This document shows, in pieces, positions 36,744 to 45,872 of a DNA stretch of 64,000 nucleotides (position 1 is the stretch's first letter; every line of letters starts with the position of its first letter). The DNA lies in NCBI RefSeq assembly GCF_002846555.1, contig NZ_PJMS01000001.1, forward strand, positions 372,001 to 436,000, given 5' to 3'. Origin of the DNA: Aquimarina sp. MAR_2010_214. GTDB taxonomy: Bacteria; Bacteroidota; Bacteroidia; Flavobacteriales; Flavobacteriaceae. The notes under the pieces are model-generated. The model was not told the DNA's origin. It was given only the letters and a program-made list of their open reading frames with translations, and searched no databases. Made by a program: the position numbers and the translations under genes.

Positions 36744-37859
36744 TTAATTCAAATATTCATTTACATCTTTTAAAGGGAGATTAAACGCTTCTGATATCGC
36801 AGGATACACGACATCACCGTTAATCACATTTAATCCTTTTTTAAGTGGTTCATTTTCGTTACACGCTTTTTTCCAACCTTTATTTGCCAATTGCACTGCA
36901 TATGGCAAAGTGACATTGGTTAGTGCCAAAGTTGACGTATATGGTACTGCTCCTGGCATATTTGCAACAGAATAATGTACAATATCATCAATAATATATA
37001 CTGGATCCTGGTGAGTTGTTGGTTTTGTAGTCTCAAAACAACCTCCCTGATCTACAGCTACATCTACTATTACAGTTCCTGGTCTCATATCTTTAAGCAT
37101 ATCGCGAGTAATTAATTTTGGTGCTTTTGCGCCAGGAATTAATACTCCTCCGATAATTAAATCAGAATCTTTTATATGCTTACGAATATTATATTCATTA
37201 GAAAACTCTGTCTTCACATTTGCTGCCATTACATCATCTAAGTAACGTAATCTCTTCATACTGATATCCAAAATCGTTACATCAGCTCCCATTCCTGCAG
37301 CCATTTTTGCGGCTTGAGTTCCTACTACACCACCACCAAGTACTAGTACTTTTGCTGGTGGAACACCAGGAACACCACCAAGAAGAATTCCTCTTCCTTT
37401 TAATGGTTTTTCTAAAAACTTAGCTCCTTGTTGAATAGACATACGACCTGCTACTTCACTCATCGGAGTTAATAAAGGCAAGCTACGATCAGGATCTTCT
37501 ACTGTTTCATACGAAACACAAACCGAACCGCTTTCAATCATTGCATTGGTTAATGCTTCTCCCGAAGCAAAATGAAAATAGGTAAATACTAATTGATCCT
37601 TTTTGATCAATTTATATTCTGGCTCAATAGGTTCCTTGACCTTAATGATCATTTCAGCAATGCTATATACCTCCTCAATGGTAGGTAAAATTTTAGCTCC
37701 TGCTTTAATATATTCTTCATCTTCAAAACCACTTTGAAGACCAGCAGTATGCTGTATGAAAACAGTATGACCATGTCTAACAAGCTCCATTGTCCCAGCA
37801 GGTGTTACACCTACTCTGTTCTCGTTATTTTTGATTTCTTTGGGAACACCAATTACCAT
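36744..37859 (-). CDS. ald: Alanine dehydrogenase
   Basis: 371-residue NAD-dependent alanine dehydrogenase interconverting alanine with pyruvate and ammonia. It begins MVIGVPKEIKNNENRVG(V)TP, has the Rossmann motif VLGGGVVGTQAAKMAAG and the conserved Asp in VIVDVAVDQGGCFETT, and PGAVPYTSTLALTN near the C-terminus. The ATG at 37859 is used; the longer reading starts with TTG and adds 16 unrelated residues. Monocistronic with its own terminator. Confidence 0.95.
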   Translation of the reverse strand: MVIGVPKEIKNNENRVGVTPAGTMELVRHGHTVFIQHTAGLQSGFEDEEYIKAGAKILPTIEEVYSIAEMIIKVKEPIEPEYKLIKKDQLVFTYFHFASGEALTNAMIESGSVCVSYETVEDPDRSLPLLTPMSEVAGRMSIQQGAKFLEKPLKGRGILLGGVPGVPPAKVLVLGGGVVGTQAAKMAAGMGADVTILDISMKRLRYLDDVMAANVKTEFSNEYNIRKHIKDSDLIIGGVLIPGAKAPKLITRDMLKDMRPGTVIVDVAVDQGGCFETTKPTTHQDPVYIIDDIVHYSVANMPGAVPYTSTLALTNVTLPYAVQLANKGWKKACNENEPLKKGLNVINGDVVYPAISEAFNLPLKDVNEYLN

Positions 37860-38207
37860 ATCTATAATTTTTGTGCCGAAAATATATGTTTTTCGCAAAA
37901 TACACAATTAAAAAAACCCAAAAAATACACTCTTAACAATTTTGAAGAATCATTGACTTTTCAAAAAAAAATTAGATTTTCAACAGTATATTCCGTTTTT
38001 ACTGAAATTTTTTCGATAGAAATCAAAAATCATTTTCAGATCAATATTCTGTGATTATATAAGGATCGTTATTTTTTTGATTAAAAGATTAAAAAAACAA
38101 CATTTTAACGTCAAACAATAGTAAAATCATCTCCTAAAATGAGATCGGTGGCTTTGTTTTTACTACCTAATCATTTTTATAAAAAGAACTAACTAACATT
38201 CAATAGT
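37860..38207. other. 348-bp intergenic region upstream of ald
   Basis: Spacer between the end of leuS and the start of ald. AT-rich; no gene, strong hairpin or repeat is seen. It should contain the ald promoter, but no perfect TAnnTTTG box is evident. Confidence 0.4.
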
Positions 38208-41207
38208 CTAACCGACTACATTTACAATTTTACCAGGCACCACGATTATCTTTTTAGGTTCTCGTCCAGCAAGTTGTTCTTGTGTTTTTTCATGAGCCAT
38301 GACCGCTTCCTCAATCTCATCTTTACTTAGGTCTAATGACAACTCCATTGTAAAACGCATTTTACCATTAAACGAAATAGGGTATTGTTTGGTACTCTCT
38401 ACCAGATGCTTCTCTTCGAATACAGGAAATGCAGCCGTAGATATAGATTCTTTATGTCCTAATCTGTTCCATAGCTCTTCTGCGATGTGAGGAGCATAAG
38501 GAGAAATTAACACAATCAAAGGTTCTAAGATTGCTCTAGAAGTACATTTCTGAGTTGTCAATTCATTTACCGCAATCATAAAGGTACTTACCGATGTATT
38601 AAACGAGAAATTCTCAATATCTTCTTCTACCTTTTTGATGGTTTTATGCAATATTTTTAAATCGTCTTTGGTAGGTTCTGTATCGGTGACACCAAATGTC
38701 TCGCCATTGTGGTATAATTTCCATAATTTTTTGAGGAAAGAATGCACTCCGGTAATTCCCGCGGTATTCCACGGTTTTGCTTGTTCTAATGGCCCAAGGA
38801 ACATCTCATACAGACGTAAACTATCTGCTCCATACTGCTCACAAATACCATCTGGATTGACCACATTGTATTTAGACTTGGACATTTTTTCTACTTCGCG
38901 ATTAGTGACATACTCGCCGTCTTCATTAAGAATGAAGATTGCATCCTTAACAAAACTAAATATTGGATCCTTAATTAATGCTTCGACATTTAAGTTATCT
39001 GTAAGACCTTTTAAATAATCAATATTGACTCTAAAAGGAGTAAATGTACCATCAAACTCTTCCCCAACATACTTAACATTAAAACCTTTTTCTTTATATT
39101 CTTGAACAATTTTATCTACAATTTCGCTTGTAATTTCATCTAATTCATGTTTCTTGCCCTTTTCGTATGAATCTTTCGGAATTACAAACTTTTTATTTTG
39201 TCTTATTCCTTCCCTAACTGAATCCCCTAAGTCGGATACTTTTTCATAAGAAAAAGCTGGCCCAAAACCATATGCAAAAGCACTAGTACCCAAAATCATC
39301 CCCTGGTTGATCAACTTTTTAAACGGCTCATCAACGGTAAGGTATGCTCTATCTTTTAAGAATTTTGTCCAGAAACGAGAATATAACAAGTGACCGGTTG
39401 CATGTTCATTTCCTCCGATATACAAGTCCACGTTTTCCCAGTATTGCATCGCTTCCGCGGAAGCGAATTCAGTATCATTACCAGCATCCATATATCGAAA
39501 CGGGTACCACGAGCTCCCTGCCCATCCCGGCATGGTATTTAATTCTAAAGGAAAGACTATTTTATGATCAATTTTATCATTAGACACCACCTCATTCTTC
39601 TCTGCGTCCCATGCCCAAACATCGGCACGACCTAATGGCGGCTCACCAGTTTCTGTAGGTAAATACTTTTCTACTTCGGGTAGTGCTAACGGCAAATGTG
39701 CTACATTGATCATCTGCGGCATTCCATCTACATAATATACAGGAAACGGTTCTCCCCAATAACGCTGACGACTAAATACCGCATCACGCAATCTATAATT
39801 CGTTTTACCTTGTCCCTGACCTAGTTTTTCTAGCTCATAAATCGCAGTTTTGGTTGCTTTTTTATAGTTTAGTCCATTCAGGAAATCAGAATTGGCTATA
39901 ATGGTCTTTTCTTTATCAGCAAAAGCTTCTTCAGAGATATTTACGCCATCAAAAATATTAGTAATAGGGATATCAAAATGTTTTGCAAAGTCATAATCTC
40001 GTTGATCCCCACATGGTACTGCCATCACTGCTCCGGTACCATATCCTGCCAATACATAATCTCCGATCCAAATAGGTGCGGGTGCCTTGGTAAACGGATG
40101 CTCTGCATAGGCCCCCGTAAACACTCCACTAATGGTTTTTACATCTGCCATACGTTCGCGTTCACTACGTTTGGCCGTTGCTTCGATATAGGCTTCTACA
40201 TCTGCTTTCTGCTCAGGAGTTGTGATCTTGGCAACTAATTCATGCTCTGGAGCCAATGTCATAAATGTAGCTCCAAAAATAGTATCAGGACGTGTAGTAA
40301 ACACTTCGATTACCTCATCATGTTCTTTTACAGTAAAGGTTACACTAGCACCTACAGATTTTCCGATCCAGTTGCGTTGTGATTCTTTTAATGAGTCAGT
40401 CCAATCAATCGTTTCTAATCCTTGAAGTAATCGTTCTGCATAGGCAGAGATTCGCATACTCCACTGTGTCATTTTTTTACGAATCACAGGATATCCTCCA
40501 CGCTCAGAAACTCCGTTTACAATTTCATCATTTGCTAGTACTGTTCCTAATTGCGGACACCAATTTACTTCGGTCTCTGCCAAATAGGTTAATCTATATT
40601 TTAATAGTACTTCTTGTTTTTCTTTTGAAGAAAAATTATTCCAGTCCTCTGCAGTGAATGGTGTTATATCTTCATCACAAACTGCATTGACGTTTGTATT
40701 TCCTTCTGAAGCAAAAATCGTTTCAAGGTCATCAATCGCTCTTGCTTTATCTGCGTCATTATCATACCATGAATTAAACAACTCTATAAAGATCCATTGT
40801 GTCCATTTATAAAATTTTGGATCACTGGTTTTTACTTCGCGACTCCAATCAAAAGAGAATCCTATTTTATCTAATTGCTCACGATAGCGAGCTATATTTT
40901 CTTTGGTCGTTATTGCGGGATGCTGCCCTGTTTGGATCGCATACTGTTCTGCTGGCAACCCAAAAGAATCATATCCTTGCGGATGCAATACGTTAAATCC
41001 TTTATGACGTTTATATCTGGCATAGATATCACTAGCGATATATCCCAGTGGATGCCCAACATGTAATCCTGCACCAGATGGATATGGAAACATATCCAGT
41101 ACATAATATTTAGGTTTATCACTATTGTTTTCAGCCTTAAAAGTGCCTTTTTCTGCCCAATATTTTTGCCATCTGGCTTCAATAGAATTAAAATCGTAGC
41201 TCATCAT
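38208..41207 (-). CDS. leuS: Leucyl-tRNA synthetase
   Basis: 999-residue class I synthetase charging tRNA-Leu. It starts YDFNSIEARWQKYWAEKGTF, has the HIGH motif as PSGAGLHVGHPLGY, the editing domain with TTRPDTIFGATF and GTGAVMAVPCGDQRD, and VEKMSKSKYNVVNP. It is long for the family: extra segments are visible after WIFIELFNSWY (about 140-200) and between GMILG and MSKSK (about 130 residues). Flavobacterial enzymes carry insertions at both places, but the second seems larger than I recall. Two ATGs are adjacent at the start. Confidence 0.97.
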   Translation of the reverse strand: MMSYDFNSIEARWQKYWAEKGTFKAENNSDKPKYYVLDMFPYPSGAGLHVGHPLGYIASDIYARYKRHKGFNVLHPQGYDSFGLPAEQYAIQTGQHPAITTKENIARYREQLDKIGFSFDWSREVKTSDPKFYKWTQWIFIELFNSWYDNDADKARAIDDLETIFASEGNTNVNAVCDEDITPFTAEDWNNFSSKEKQEVLLKYRLTYLAETEVNWCPQLGTVLANDEIVNGVSERGGYPVIRKKMTQWSMRISAYAERLLQGLETIDWTDSLKESQRNWIGKSVGASVTFTVKEHDEVIEVFTTRPDTIFGATFMTLAPEHELVAKITTPEQKADVEAYIEATAKRSERERMADVKTISGVFTGAYAEHPFTKAPAPIWIGDYVLAGYGTGAVMAVPCGDQRDYDFAKHFDIPITNIFDGVNISEEAFADKEKTIIANSDFLNGLNYKKATKTAIYELEKLGQGQGKTNYRLRDAVFSRQRYWGEPFPVYYVDGMPQMINVAHLPLALPEVEKYLPTETGEPPLGRADVWAWDAEKNEVVSNDKIDHKIVFPLELNTMPGWAGSSWYPFRYMDAGNDTEFASAEAMQYWENVDLYIGGNEHATGHLLYSRFWTKFLKDRAYLTVDEPFKKLINQGMILGTSAFAYGFGPAFSYEKVSDLGDSVREGIRQNKKFVIPKDSYEKGKKHELDEITSEIVDKIVQEYKEKGFNVKYVGEEFDGTFTPFRVNIDYLKGLTDNLNVEALIKDPIFSFVKDAIFILNEDGEYVTNREVEKMSKSKYNVVNPDGICEQYGADSLRLYEMFLGPLEQAKPWNTAGITGVHSFLKKLWKLYHNGETFGVTDTEPTKDDLKILHKTIKKVEEDIENFSFNTSVSTFMIAVNELTTQKCTSRAILEPLIVLISPYAPHIAEELWNRLGHKESISTAAFPVFEEKHLVESTKQYPISFNGKMRFTMELSLDLSKDEIEEAVMAHEKTQEQLAGREPKKIIVVPGKIVNVVG

Positions 41208-41223
41208 TCTGAAATTAAGACCG

Positions 41224-41231
41224 CAAATTTA
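41224..41231 (-). promoter_or_regulatory. -7 promoter box of leuS
   Basis: Minus-strand TAAATTTG, matching TAnnTTTG, 16 nt upstream of the leuS ATG pair. Confidence 0.5.
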
Positions 41232-41346
41232 CTAAAACCTTCAAGATAGTAGGGTAACATCACTAGTTAATTCTTAATGACGATGTTCCAAATGTAATTC
41301 ATATCAACCTCGGATTCCTTATTTGAAGTATTTTATGATGTAAAGG

Positions 41347-42270
41347 TTATTTTCGTGCTTTCGTTTCCATAGGCTGTAAACAACTATATATAAACGTATT
41401 TACAGGTGTTAGAACTCCTAATTTTGCTCCTTCTTTTACAATAAAGCCATTAAAATTATCTAATTCTGATGGTCTGCCTTCCATAATATCACGTTGCATA
41501 GAAGCTGTAGAATCATAGGGTTGTTTACCGATAAAAGCCAAAATCCGAGATACAATATCTTCTGGTAAAGAAACGCCTTTGGCAATTCCTATATTATAAA
41601 TCTCTGTAGCGGTTTGTTCTAAAATACGATGGGTTTCCGGATTTTCATATACTTCTCCGATCGTAGCTCTGGTAAGTGCACCAATGCCACTAACCGCAGT
41701 AATAAACATAAACTTGCTCCAGATATCTACTTCAATATCTTTAGAGATTGCATTGTTAAATCCTGCTTTATCAAATACTTTTTTTACTTTTTGCAGACGC
41801 TCGGTTTCACTTTTGTCTAGTTCTCCAAAAACAACTTCGGGTTGATGGCCAAAATGAGAAATAATGCCCGGAGCTTCTATTTTACTGTAGATTTTGCACA
41901 ACCCACCCAGAACATACTTTGTCTCTACTACAGAGCATACTTTTTCTGCATTATCGGCACCGTTTTGTAATGGAATAATAACTGTATCTTCTTTTAAAAT
42001 CGGTTTGATCAATTTTGCCGCTTCTGCCACTTGCCAGGATTTTGTACAGATCAGTACTATATCTGCTTTTTCTGTAGTACCAATCTGATCTGTTGCATGA
42101 AATGGATGAGTTACAAAATCCCCATTGATGCTTTTAACTTGCAATCCATTCTTTTTAATAACTTCGAGATGCTCACCTCTGGCTACCAAAGTTACTTTTT
42201 GACCAGAATCACTGATTTTTCCTCCGAAATAGCCGCCGACTCCTCCAACTCCTATAATGACTGTATGCAT
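41347..42270 (-). CDS. panE: 2-dehydropantoate 2-reductase
   Basis: 307-residue ketopantoate reductase (NADPH-dependent, pantothenate/CoA synthesis). N-terminal IIGVGGVGGYFGGKI (Rossmann), LICTKSWQV with the catalytic-type Lys, PLQNGADN, DIWSKFMFITAVSGIGALTR and the C-terminal SMQRDIMEGRPSELDNFNG. All family features are present. Monocistronic; the terminator at 42357-42389 upstream belongs to genes further upstream. Confidence 0.93.
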   Translation of the reverse strand: MHTVIIGVGGVGGYFGGKISDSGQKVTLVARGEHLEVIKKNGLQVKSINGDFVTHPFHATDQIGTTEKADIVLICTKSWQVAEAAKLIKPILKEDTVIIPLQNGADNAEKVCSVVETKYVLGGLCKIYSKIEAPGIISHFGHQPEVVFGELDKSETERLQKVKKVFDKAGFNNAISKDIEVDIWSKFMFITAVSGIGALTRATIGEVYENPETHRILEQTATEIYNIGIAKGVSLPEDIVSRILAFIGKQPYDSTASMQRDIMEGRPSELDNFNGFIVKEGAKLGVLTPVNTFIYSCLQPMETKARK

Positions 42271-42356
42271 CTTTTACATTATTTTTAACACGATCAAAAC
42301 GTATGCTCAAATTTAGTAAATTCTTCAAGCTTCTTAACCTTATGAATCAAAACAAA

Positions 42357-42389
42357 AAAGGAAGTGTCTTTTATAATAACACTCCCTTT
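42357..42389 (-). terminator. Terminator block, near copy of the one after the second cytolysin-like gene
   Basis: Hairpin with arms 42360-42367 and 42379-42386 (minus-strand T-run after it). The 58-bp block 42331-42388 is nearly identical to 45789-45845, which directly follows the cytolysin-like gene at 45873. This copy is about 1.45 kb from the stop of the paralogue at 43839, with the IS110 element in between. Confidence 0.8.
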
Positions 42390-42467
42390 CTCGAAAAAAC
42401 TAATTAAAATAATGTCACCTGTTGTGCATTTAGAAATTAATAGCATAAAAATTTGTCAATTCGATTT

Positions 42468-43451
42468 CTATGACAATACCAAACGGTTTTCATAAAAAGA
42501 TTTGTTTTTTATTAATGCCATTGCGATATGTATTAGTTTGTTTCTAACAGCATTGAGTACACTCATTTTGTTCTTACCTTCTTCTACTTTTCTCAAGTAA
42601 AAGTGTTTAAGATCGTTATCCATTCTTACTGCTCTCATAGCTGCCATTTGGAGCACGGATTTAAGTTGCATATCCGCCATTTTTGATACTCTTGGTTTTG
42701 TCTTTAGACTTGTTCCACTTTGTTGTTCGAATGGAACAACGCCAGCAAAACAAGCTAGTTTTCTCGGATTAGTCAATCGCACAAAACCATCAGTTTTCAC
42801 AGCTAAAGTCCAAGCTGTAACTGATCCTATTCCTGGTATAGTTCTGATACGTTCTATGTCCTTTTCCAAAACAGAATCATTAGCTATCTCCTCTTTAATC
42901 AATTTTTCTATAGCCGCTATATGTTTATTAATCTGCTCAATTTCTTTTAAATTGATTTTCATTGAGGAACTTATTATTTTAGTCCTTTTAACTGTTTTAA
43001 GCTCCTTATTTTGTTGTTTAATAGCCTGTCTAGTTTTTACCTTATGTCTACGTTGGCTCATCAGTATTTTTATATTTTGTACAGCCTCACTTGTGGGCTT
43101 CCAGCAATCAAAATCTTGATAGTTCCTTTCAATAAAAGTAGCAATGCGCTTAGCATCAACTTTATCATTCTTACCACGAACTAAACCGATGCTTCGTTTA
43201 ATGTGCTTAGGATCGATCACATAAACATTAAATGAATAATCCTTCAAAACTTCATATAAATTATAATTATAAAGACCAGTATTTTCCATTGCAATAAAGA
43301 TCTCAGCATCTAAAGTAGTTATCTGCTTAAAGAGTTTTTTAATCGCTTTGATTTTATTTTCAATCTTAAAGAATGCTTCTGATTTCTGATCAACTAAACA
43401 AATATCTAATGTTTTTTTACTAATGTCAATTCCTAAATAAATACTTTTCAT
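42468..43451 (-). CDS. IS110-family DEDD transposase
   Basis: 327-residue recombinase with an N-terminal RuvC-like DEDD domain: Asp9 (YLGIDISKKTLD), Glu56 (AMENTGLYNYN), Asp96/Asp99 (RGKNDKVDAKRIA). A coiled coil (about 130-190) follows, then the C-terminal Transposase_20 domain (IRTIPGIGSVTAWTLA and LACFAGVVPFEQQSGTS, with the candidate catalytic Ser in QSGTS). Complete and unbroken, so possibly active. It is inserted between a cytolysin-like gene and what looks like that gene's terminator. Confidence 0.93.
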   Translation of the reverse strand: MKSIYLGIDISKKTLDICLVDQKSEAFFKIENKIKAIKKLFKQITTLDAEIFIAMENTGLYNYNLYEVLKDYSFNVYVIDPKHIKRSIGLVRGKNDKVDAKRIATFIERNYQDFDCWKPTSEAVQNIKILMSQRRHKVKTRQAIKQQNKELKTVKRTKIISSSMKINLKEIEQINKHIAAIEKLIKEEIANDSVLEKDIERIRTIPGIGSVTAWTLAVKTDGFVRLTNPRKLACFAGVVPFEQQSGTSLKTKPRVSKMADMQLKSVLQMAAMRAVRMDNDLKHFYLRKVEEGKNKMSVLNAVRNKLIHIAMALIKNKSFYENRLVLS

Positions 43452-43640
43452 AATTTTACCTCTCTGAATGAAAAGAGCATTTTCATCATAACTCGACTCC
43501 TTGATAATGGGCTTAAAATCCCGAATTTCTATTAGAGATTGTTGATGAAAGAAAGAACTTAAGTCTAAATCGAACTATGAAGTTTACCCTTCTGAGTGTT
43601 ATTAGTGTACTTAAGTTCTGCTCTTTTTTATTTCAATAAA
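43452..43640 (-). ncRNA. Candidate IS110 bridge RNA
   Basis: The non-coding segment ahead of the transposase is highly structured. It has a perfect 11-bp stem (43554-43564 with 43609-43619) closing a 44-nt loop, a small GGG/CCC hairpin around 43509-43522 and a 7-bp hairpin (ATGAAAA/TTTTCAT) just before the transposase start. IS110-family elements encode a bridge RNA in their non-coding end whose loops pair with target and donor DNA. Identity is inferred from position and folding only. Confidence 0.4.
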
Positions 43641-43674
43641 TATAATTATGCAAGTCTAAAGGAGTGGTTTTTCG

Positions 43675-43790
43675 GAATAGAATGAAGAAAAATTGTACTT
43701 CGGCAAGCTCAGCAGAACTACCGAGAATAGCTTTTTTGATTCAAAATTCTATTCTCGATACACTTCTTCCTTTGGTCGAAGCACTCGAAT
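43675..43790. repeat. REP-like palindromic intergenic repeat
   Basis: Contains TACTTCGGCAAGCTCAGCAG, a word I know from dispersed bacterial intergenic repeats, and the inverted repeat CGAGAATAG/CTATTCTCG (43722-43730 with 43749-43757). It lies between the IS110 left end and the first cytolysin-like gene. It is the only copy in the window. Confidence 0.4.
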
Positions 43791-43838
43791 TGACGAATTT
43801 TGAATTAAAAAACCTCAAATTCACAACGGGTTAATGTC

Positions 43839-45599
43839 TTATTTTTTTATTACATATGATAAATAATCAACATATGTAACAATTCCTCCATTAACTTTAG
43901 ACCTAGCTCCATTCCAGGTTCTTTGGTAAAAGGATGTACCTATGTTATAATTTGGAACGTATGGATTGTGCCTCTTAAAATCTTCCCATTTCTTTGTCTG
44001 GCTATTATACTGATACGTAATATATCTTCTCCCGTTCGGTAATTCTGTATCAATATATGGGCGACATCTAGCATCACATTCTCCTACTTCTGAGACAACT
44101 CTAAAACGTTGACCACTTCCTGTTTTTACTTTAAAATCTATCACTTGTTCTTTTCCTATTTCTCTTTTCTTTCCATTTAGCGGATAATAATCCCTTGTGC
44201 GGTGTTCTACACCATACCCCCAATATATTGTTCCGTCTACAGAATACCATCTGCGATTTTTTGCATCATATTTCTCTACATATAATCTTCCAAAAAGCTC
44301 AGCACCATGAGTCCCATGATCATCACCTTTACTTAAATGAACAGTAAGAGGATCTATTCTAATCGTCTCATAATTTACAAGATCACATGTTTTAACTTTA
44401 TATCTTATATTCTGAGTTACTTTAAAAGGTCTATTATTTTTAACATAATTAACTTTATATGAAATTGGATATCCTGGATTTTGACGAGATACTTCTGCTC
44501 CTTTTGCCAAAAATTCTACAACTTTATCTAAGTTATTCGCTAAACCAGATAATGATGATGCGATACCATCTGCAGGATTCCCTCCTAATTGCCTAACCTT
44601 TACAGTAGCATTTTTAAAAATCTTCTTATAACGAACATTCAGCTCAGAATTAACATTACCAAGCCCATTATAAGCAAATTTCAAAGCAGCTTCTACTTCT
44701 GATGCTCTTTCTGTAGACTCGTATATCATGGTGTATAACCGCCCATACGTTACTGATTCTATAAAAGAAGATGGGTTTGCCTGATCCGCACTAACCTCTT
44801 TAAAATCGGTTACATAGGGATCAAGTCTTTTGGGAGCAACATTATTATTTAACCATCCATATTGGCCGATTATGTTCTCTTTGGGAGAAACAGAAGTAGT
44901 AAAAAAACGTTGCTGAAGTGTAACGGCAAACCTTGTTTTTTGTTCATTAAAGTTAATTCCTAACTTTCCGGATACATCGACACTTGGTCCCGAATACCCT
45001 GCACCTAAAGCAAATTGTAATTGTTGTTCGTTATGTATTCTTTCTATAGATATTTGAAAACTTGCAGGGAAATTTGCGCCACTATCATAATAATTATTTA
45101 GAATAGTATTTAGATTATCCTGTACTTTTCCTGGTGTTGGAGCAGGGATCGTTCTATGTGTCGAAGCAGATGTTCCTGACAACACATTTATTTTTACTTC
45201 TATAGGATTTCGATCTTCTCCATAAATCGGGATTGACACAGGCGCTCCTTCTTGTATAGATCTAGAAGCTAATAAATTGCCAGGCCAAAGTAAAGAACTA
45301 TTAGGATCTAATAGAAAAAAATCTGAATCTGTTTGGTTAAAAGAAATGTTTTTTGTCATACAATTTTCTTCTACTACTGTTTTTGCATTAGGATCTGTGC
45401 TGTATTGTTCTGTTATAACAAAGTCACTAATACCATCAGGAATATCTTCATTAAGATATTGTTCTCTTGCCTCTAGATTTGAGGTCGTTGTATCATTGGT
45501 AAGATCATCGTTTTGACAGGATATTAGCGCTCCTAAAAAAAGCCCTGTAAAAGCAATAGCTCTATACCTTACTAATAAATCAGGTTTATTTTTTTTCAT
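43839..45599 (-). CDS. Cholesterol-dependent-cytolysin-like (CDCL) lipoprotein, copy 1
   Basis: 586-residue lipoprotein (FLGALISC, Cys28) of the thiol-activated cytolysin superfamily. Seen: WPGNLLASRSIQEGAPVSIP (105-124; compare PGALL...N.P..I in CDCs), FAVTLQQRFFTTSVSPKENI (224-243; compare KQIYYTVSVDPP) and ESVTYGRLYTMIYESTERAS (281-300; compare AYGRTIYVKLETTS). The C-terminal Ig-like domain has GECDARCRPY where CDCs have the Trp-rich undecapeptide, so cholesterol binding is doubtful. From memory, Bacteroidota CDC-like proteins act as pairs to form pores. Clear paralogue of the gene at 45873. Confidence 0.85.
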   Translation of the reverse strand: MKKNKPDLLVRYRAIAFTGLFLGALISCQNDDLTNDTTTSNLEAREQYLNEDIPDGISDFVITEQYSTDPNAKTVVEENCMTKNISFNQTDSDFFLLDPNSSLLWPGNLLASRSIQEGAPVSIPIYGEDRNPIEVKINVLSGTSASTHRTIPAPTPGKVQDNLNTILNNYYDSGANFPASFQISIERIHNEQQLQFALGAGYSGPSVDVSGKLGINFNEQKTRFAVTLQQRFFTTSVSPKENIIGQYGWLNNNVAPKRLDPYVTDFKEVSADQANPSSFIESVTYGRLYTMIYESTERASEVEAALKFAYNGLGNVNSELNVRYKKIFKNATVKVRQLGGNPADGIASSLSGLANNLDKVVEFLAKGAEVSRQNPGYPISYKVNYVKNNRPFKVTQNIRYKVKTCDLVNYETIRIDPLTVHLSKGDDHGTHGAELFGRLYVEKYDAKNRRWYSVDGTIYWGYGVEHRTRDYYPLNGKKREIGKEQVIDFKVKTGSGQRFRVVSEVGECDARCRPYIDTELPNGRRYITYQYNSQTKKWEDFKRHNPYVPNYNIGTSFYQRTWNGARSKVNGGIVTYVDYLSYVIKK

Positions 45600-45661
45600 A
45601 ATTGATTGTGTTTACGTTAATAAATTGGTTTTACGTTAATAAAATTTAGTTTTTATTGAAT

Positions 45662-45729
45662 CAAACCTAATTATTAACTAATGAAGAACAAAAAAACACA
45701 AGGGGACAAAAAGGGGACAAAAAGGGGAC
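45662..45729 (-). promoter_or_regulatory. Promoter and triple GTCCCC operator of CDCL copy 1
   Basis: Minus-strand -7 box TAGGTTTG (45662-45669), 19-bp spacer, -33 TTTG (45689-45692), then three direct repeats of GTCCCC at 45702-45707, 45713-45718 and 45724-45729 with an 11-bp period. The first repeat starts 40 bp from the -7 box, as in the two sister promoters. The 11-bp direct-repeat layout resembles OmpR/PhoB-type response-regulator sites. Confidence 0.75.
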
Positions 45730-45815
45730 AAAAAAAATAAATATATTGACAATCAGTAAATTACAAAAGACAGAACCTGTAATTGTTGTTCTTAACCTTC
45801 TAAATCAAAACAAAA

Positions 45816-45845
45816 AAGGGAGTGTCTTTGTAATAACACTCCCTT
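45816..45845 (-). terminator. Terminator after CDCL copy 2
   Basis: Perfect 10-bp stem (45816-45825 with 45836-45845), with a T-run on the minus strand, 28 nt after the CDCL copy 2 stop. Part of the block duplicated at 42331-42388. Confidence 0.85.
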
Positions 45846-45872
45846 ATCTAATATGATAAACAAATTATTATT

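Larger units (their letters stand above)
42454..43640 (-). mobile_element. IS110-family insertion sequence
   Basis: About 1.2 kb carrying one DEDD transposase and a ~190-nt non-coding segment ahead of it. The right end is placed at about 42454 because a 37-bp relic at 51112-51148 matches 42454-42490 exactly and stops matching there. The left end is estimated at about 43640 and is not proven. IS110 elements usually have no terminal inverted repeats and make no target duplication, and none is seen. Confidence 0.75.

Noticed and set aside
38635..39018. 127-codon frame antisense to leuS
   Set aside because: Shadow frame; composition is that of reverse-complemented synthetase code.
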